Assembly: GCA_025201375.1 (NCBI GenBank)
Contig: JAIWZP010000081.1
Coordinates: 34,074-98,073 of the forward strand
Length of the DNA stretch: 64,000 nucleotides
DNA from: Gongronella butleri
Lineage: Eukaryota > Mucoromycota > Mucoromycetes > Mucorales > Cunninghamellaceae
Reading direction: 5' to 3'
Part shown: one piece after another, positions 57,781 through 64,000 of the stretch
Layout: each line of letters opens with the position of its first letter
Numbering within the stretch: position 1 is the first letter of the stretch
Notes under the pieces: model-generated
What the model was told of the DNA's origin: nothing
The model's input: only the letters and a program-made list of their open reading frames with translations
Databases searched by the model: none
Program-made: the position numbers and the translations under genes

Positions 57781-57907
57781 TCCTTTTTTTTTCATACCAA
57801 GGTTCTTTTGAAATAAAAGCACCAACGATAGATTCTTTTTTATTATACATTCTACAGTATTATACAAAAGCTCGACTAGGAGCGAGAAGCAAAAAAAATG
57901 GGCCAAA

Positions 57908-59768
57908 TTATGCCTGTTCTTCCTGCTGCGCCAGCTTGACCATGAGATCCTGGCATTGGCTGGTTTTGGTATCAATTTGCTCTTGGATGCGATCGACAAG
58001 CTGGCGTGTGATGTCATTGTTGCGCGCAAGTGACGCGGCCAACTTCAAAAAAAAAAAAGGAAATTCGCGTTTAAAAAAAAAAAAAAAAGACGACTTTTGA
58101 CGCGTCCTGTTCTTTGTTTTGTTCGAGCTCACCTCCTTTTCTTCTGCAAAGCGCTGTTTGAACGCGTCCGTTTTGTCCTTTAGCGTGTCTGTCTTTTGTT
58201 TTAGCTTGGCGTTCTCTTTTGCCTGCTGCTGCAAGGCCACTTGGAGATCGGCACGCGTGCGCTGGTGTGCCTGTTGTGTGTGCTGCATAGACACAAGTTG
58301 CGCCGTCAAGGATTCGCATTCTTGCGACAGGTTGGCAATGTCATCCATCACGTGCTGGATCTTGTCCTCGTAATAAATGCGCTGCGAATCCAATTGCGAT
58401 GTCAGCAAATACGAGTATTCCACGGCCATCGCGTCCACCTTGCCCTGGAAAAAAAAATCAAAAAGTGTTCATGGGTTCCTTTTTCTTTGCAATGGCACTG
58501 GTTCTCTTTTTTTTCTTTTCCGTTTCTTCCATTTTTTTTTTTTTTTTTTTACCTGGACCATTTCGGCGCTCGTGTCCTCTTCACCTGGCAGCTCGACAAG
58601 CTTTCCATCGACCACGTTTTGGACGAGTCGATGGACATAGCCATCGCTTGCATAGTCCCACACGCGCTTTGTCTCTATTTCCAACGAATAAATGTGATTG
58701 GTGGCGCGATAGTGATTCAATGCGTGCGCACGCTCGACGCGGCCGCAGCCAATGTGTCCACACACCAAGCAGATCCATAGATTGGTAGTCGTGTCGCATA
58801 CTTGGCACCGGTTTGTGAGCTCGTCATCAGGCGGCTGAGAAAAATCTTGCAACAGCGGTAGCTTGGGCCCTCCGCTGCGGCTGCTGATGGATGACGACGC
58901 TTGCTGAGTTGCTGACTGGTGGCTCGAGTATCTGCACACAGGGCAGCTACCATTGCGAAGAAAACAAGAAAAGCGCGTCGCGTCAATATGGTTCTTTTTC
59001 TTTTTCTTTTTTCTCATTGACATACCTGCTGCTTGCCCATTGTCTGATGCAATGCACATGGAAGGTATGCTGGCATGAGATGGTGAACAAGCCCGTAGTC
59101 GCCTCGTCCATTGGATCCAAGCAAACGGGGCAATTGGGGTGTTCTGCAGCAATGGTGTCCTGCGCGTGGGTCTGAAATGAAAATGGTGACACGATGCTTG
59201 ACTGCACGCCCATGGATTGCAAGTATGTTAATCGACACAAGTCATCCTGTGAAAAAAAAGGGCTGTCAGTGCACCAATTTTGCGATTTTTCGCATTTTTT
59301 TCTTTTTACCTCCATGGAGCTAAATTTGCGCCGATTGTACTGATTGTAGAATTGGAGCGCGGTGTCCTTGTCTCGAAAGGTCATGAGGATCATGTTCTGG
59401 TGTGGCGTAGCATCCCTATGGCGGAGCCATTTGGTGTCAGTGAATGGAGAAAAAAAGGGGGGAGGAGCAAAGGGGAAAAAGATGTGGAGATATTACCTGA
59501 TGACACGATAGTGGCTGACGGCGGCCTCCACGGGTGCCACAAAGAGCAAAAAATCGGCCATTGGGAGGTGGGAGGGCACGTCCATGGCGCAGAGCGTCGT
59601 GGCACGTTGCAAATACGCTTCGTCGAGGAACTGGAGGCTGCCACGTTGCTGGTCGTCCCTGTGTAGCTGGTCCAACGATGCATATACGTGCAGCACCGCT
59701 TGCTGCGGCTCTGTTCTCGGCAAAAGTGTCACTAAACCCACAGGGGGACCTTTTGTCGTCGATTCCAT
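57908..59768 (-). CDS. BRAP2/ETP1-type RING E3 ubiquitin ligase
   Basis: Six exons: 59497-59768, 59310-59415, 59026-59246, 58553-58946, 58133-58444, 57908-58042 (479 residues). Order of parts: RRM-like BRAP2 N-terminal domain (~20-125, MADFLLFVAPVEAAVSHYRVIR, ILMTFRDKDTALQFYNQYN); RING-H2 at ~165-205 (CPVC, CQHTFHVHC, CPVC, split by an intron); UBP-type zinc finger at ~235-320 (CQVC, CLVCGHIGCGR, HALNHYRATNH) that in the family binds the free ubiquitin C-terminus; C-terminal coiled coil rich in Gln and Lys. Human BRAP restrains Ras/MAPK scaffolding; yeast Etp1 acts in ethanol tolerance and transporter turnover. All metal ligands are intact. Confidence 0.94.
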
Positions 59769-60057
59769 CGCTGTACGTACAAAAAGAAGAAAGAAAAAAG
59801 GAAGCGAAAAAAGGGCTGGTGGGCCAAAACTCGAGAAAAAGGCGAGCAATTGCTGTGCGGCGCCTTTTTTTGCTCTGGGATTGAAAAGGGCGGATTTTTT
59901 TCAAAAAACTTGGCGTGATGTGATCACGATGCGTGTTTCTCAAACGAGCAAGGTGTTGCGCCTCCCTCTTTTTTTTTTTTTTTTTCTTTTCTTTCCCTTT
60001 TTCCTTCCTCTTTCCTTCTTTTTCTCTATAAAGGCCCCGTCCTCCTTTGTGTTCGTC
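59769..60057. promoter_or_regulatory. Compact divergent promoter
   Basis: 289 bases between divergent start codons. It contains a long T-run (59970-59985) and TATAAAG at 60027-60033, only 25 bases before the plus-strand ATG. If that TATA is used, the plus-strand mRNA would have almost no leader. Confidence 0.45.
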
Positions 60058-60696
60058 ATGGCGAAGCGAACGTATGAGGAAACCATGGAGGACGACGCTC
60101 CCACTCGCCGACAACACAGCGTGGCGGCGCGGTTCCGCCTTCTTCGGCGCCACTACTCGCACGACCACTATGACCCATATCAAAAGGAGCAGCTGAACGA
60201 GAAGGAGCAGCTGAGAGAAAAAGTGGGGCATGACGAGCGGCCCGCCAAAAGACGCAAATCGCTGGCATCCATACTAAAATATGGCCTCGTGCAAGGCGCG
60301 CTCTTTGGCGGCGCCATTGCCCTCACCGCATTCGACTACATGCACAGGGCCAAGCTACACTTGGACGACCGCAAGCAATTGCGCGGCCACGGCGTCGATT
60401 TCCACACCATTTTTCAACCGCAGTCCCCGGTCTTTGAAAAGCGCGCAAAAAAGACAGAAGCCCTCATCCGCAGCATCTGCCTCGATCAGCAAGCCTATGC
60501 TCTGAATAAGCAATGCAACACCGATGATCACTTTTGGGGCATCGTCAAGGAAGATTACAATGTCGACTTTGCCGTAAGCAAAATGCATGTCTAAAAGGCG
60601 GCTAGCCCAATGGCTCATTTTACTTTTTTTCTGCAGATGCTGCCACCCCCCAAGCCCCAGCGCACCTTTGCTCGCTATTTCCAAGCGCCATCTTGA
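60058..60696 (+). CDS. Small hypothetical protein with one hydrophobic segment
   Basis: Two exons, 60058-60573 and 60637-60696 (191 residues). The basic/acidic N-terminus (MAKRTYEETMEDDAPTRRQ, then PAKRRKSLASILK, a possible nuclear-type basic cluster) precedes one hydrophobic stretch YGLVQGALFGGAIALTAF (~residues 81-98). The C-terminus is PPPKPQRTFARYFQAPS. No family recognised. The coherent intron with CTGCAG acceptor, codon-like composition and leader support a real gene. It could be a tail- or single-span membrane protein; the function is unknown. Confidence 0.65.
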
Positions 60697-62712
<2,016 letters not shown>

Positions 62713-63319
62713 GGGGCGTGGCCACTTTTTATCTTTTTATTTTAGGTGCAATCATGGAAGGCCCCATTTGGACTCCTCGTTGGAAAAATTGACGATACCC
62801 TCCTTGCTGTTTGATTTTTAGTTTTTTTGTTGGTCATGGAAATACCAAAAAGACACTTGGGGTGCCTCATTCCTTGTGAATGTGTGCTGAGATCATACCC
62901 ATCGAACGTGACATGCATAATAGCAGCGCACGGATTGTGTCTTCGTTTTCCAACTTCCAAATTCCTTTCATCTTGCCGAATAAAAAATCTTGCCTAGTCT
63001 CTTTTATCTTTATTTTACAGTATTTGATGATTTTTGTGAACAAACATGCTGAATCATGACCTTTTTTTTCATGATCCCTGCCTTCCATGAGGTTAGCAAA
63101 TACATTTGATTTGCGGTGGCCAGTAAATTTTTATTTCCACGGGTCTTTTACGCAATTGCACGCGAAACCACCCAAAAATGCTGCTAGTCTCGACAACAGG
63201 CAGATGCCCTATGGCTTTTTTAATTTTTATTTATGAAAATAGCACCCCATCTCGAAAATAGAGGCCATGAAATATTCATGTGGTAACGTTTGGCGATGTT
63301 CCAAGCGTGACTCATCGGG
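62713..63319. other. Intergenic; 3' flank of THI4
   Basis: No coding signal. 'ccgaataaaaaatc' near 62980 is a plausible minus- or plus-strand poly(A) context. AT content rises towards the tandem repeat. Confidence 0.4.
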
Positions 63320-63850
63320 AATTACGCGTAAAACATGTAATTTTGGGTTCCACCGGCTTGCATCGCAAGCATATGCTAATCAATCTCGAGATTTTTCAAA
63401 ACTGACTTGTCCGTTTTGCGTAAAAACTTGGAATCATTGTATTTTTGAGTCGATTATTCACTGGTCTAAACTTGGAGCCAAATGATGGGGTTCATCGAGA
63501 GAAACGCGTAAAATACTATTTTGGCGCTGAGTTAATACTAGCAAACACGATTATCAAGATTTTTCAAGACTAACTGATCCGATTTGCGCAAAAACATGGG
63601 ACCATCAAAGACCTGAGTCTAATATCCACTGGTCTAAATTTGGCGCCATACGGTCAGGCTCATTGGGAGAAAAGCGTAAAATATTATTTTGGCGCTGGGA
63701 TTTTAACGGCAAACACGAATCTTGAGATTTCTCGAGTCTGCGTGATCCGATTCGCGAAAAAAATGAACACCGTTGGAGAAATGGGTCTACCCTCAACTGG
63801 TCCAAATTTGGGACCAAATGCGCATGTTTCTGCGCCTATTTCATAGGCGT
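63320..63850 (+). repeat. Degenerate ~170-180 bp tandem repeat, three units
   Basis: The words 'cgcgtaaaa..at.attttgg' recur at about 63325, 63505 and 63672 (spacing 180 and 167). Each unit has a 'gat(c)tttt(c)a(a)gact' middle and ends with 'ctggtctaaatttgg..cca'. Units are 65-80% alike by eye. No coding signal. A larger array may continue elsewhere. Confidence 0.7.
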
Positions 63851-63885
63851 AAATGGCGTATGATCAGCAGCATTGTGCCTCGTAC

Positions 63886-63990
63886 TGCGGCAACGGCTGA
63901 GCGCCCCGACACGTTAGTCGCTTCAATGAATCAGTGATCAAACGCGGTAAAAGCGCTTGTGGTTTGGGGATATCGCATCGAGTTTTCGAC
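63886..63990 (+). repeat. Repeat tail shared with 41270-41395
   Basis: Same words in the same order as the segment following copy 2 of the 460 bp repeat. It directly follows the tandem units and runs to the window edge. Confidence 0.7.
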
Positions 63991-64000
63991 GAGTTAGCTT

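Overview
This window looks like nuclear DNA of a fungus, most likely an early-diverging (Mucoromycota-type) lineage. The evidence is about 88 short introns with GT(A/G)AG-like donors and T-rich 3' ends, pyrimidine-rich tracts just before start codons, and a clearly fungal gene set (ergosterol-route phosphomevalonate kinase, fungal-type THI4, CDC50, TIM23, GPI-anchored PLC-like enzyme). The phylum call is inference. Gene models were spliced by eye; in every spliced model the exon lengths sum to a multiple of three, which supports them.

Layout. 1-11 kb: a cluster of three F-box-family paralogs (first cut by the window edge). The middle one lies between two ~1.4 kb inverted non-coding repeat arms. 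11-13.4 kb: a nine-exon cytochrome P450 on the minus strand. 13.4-17.2 kb: gene-poor block rich in TACTGTA/TATGATA words, with a 460 bp repeat that recurs near 41 kb. 17.2-26.1 kb: three tandem plus-strand housekeeping genes, namely a TM9SF/EMP70 membrane protein, ubiquitin-activating enzyme E1 (UBA1) and eIF2-beta. 26-29.6 kb: repeat remnant plus two small hypothetical genes. 29.6-33.9 kb: a minus-strand kinase with an unusual calponin-homology / STE-type kinase / C1 zinc-finger layout, divergent from a GPI-anchored PLC-like gene. 36.7-39.7 kb: a hypothetical basic protein and TIM23. 41.7-47.4 kb: DHHC palmitoyltransferase, CDC50-type flippase subunit and phosphomevalonate kinase. 48.6-53.6 kb: a DH-only RhoGEF and a monocarboxylate-type MFS transporter with a predicted 5-nt microexon. 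55.7-62.7 kb: mitochondrial 3-hydroxyisobutyryl-CoA hydrolase, BRAP2/ETP1-type RING E3, a small membrane protein and THI4. The right end is a degenerate ~170-180 bp tandem repeat.

The genes do not form one pathway. Themes that recur are ubiquitin biology (UBA1, BRAP2-type E3, F-box proteins), membrane traffic and lipid asymmetry (TM9SF, CDC50, DHHC) and polarity/cytokinesis signalling (CH-kinase, RhoGEF). The strongest leads are the CH-kinase-C1 protein, the F-box cluster with inverted arms and gene-conversion-like mosaicism, and a GACGCGTC word enriched in introns and shared with the dispersed repeat family. No rRNA, convincing tRNA, transposase or CRISPR array was found.
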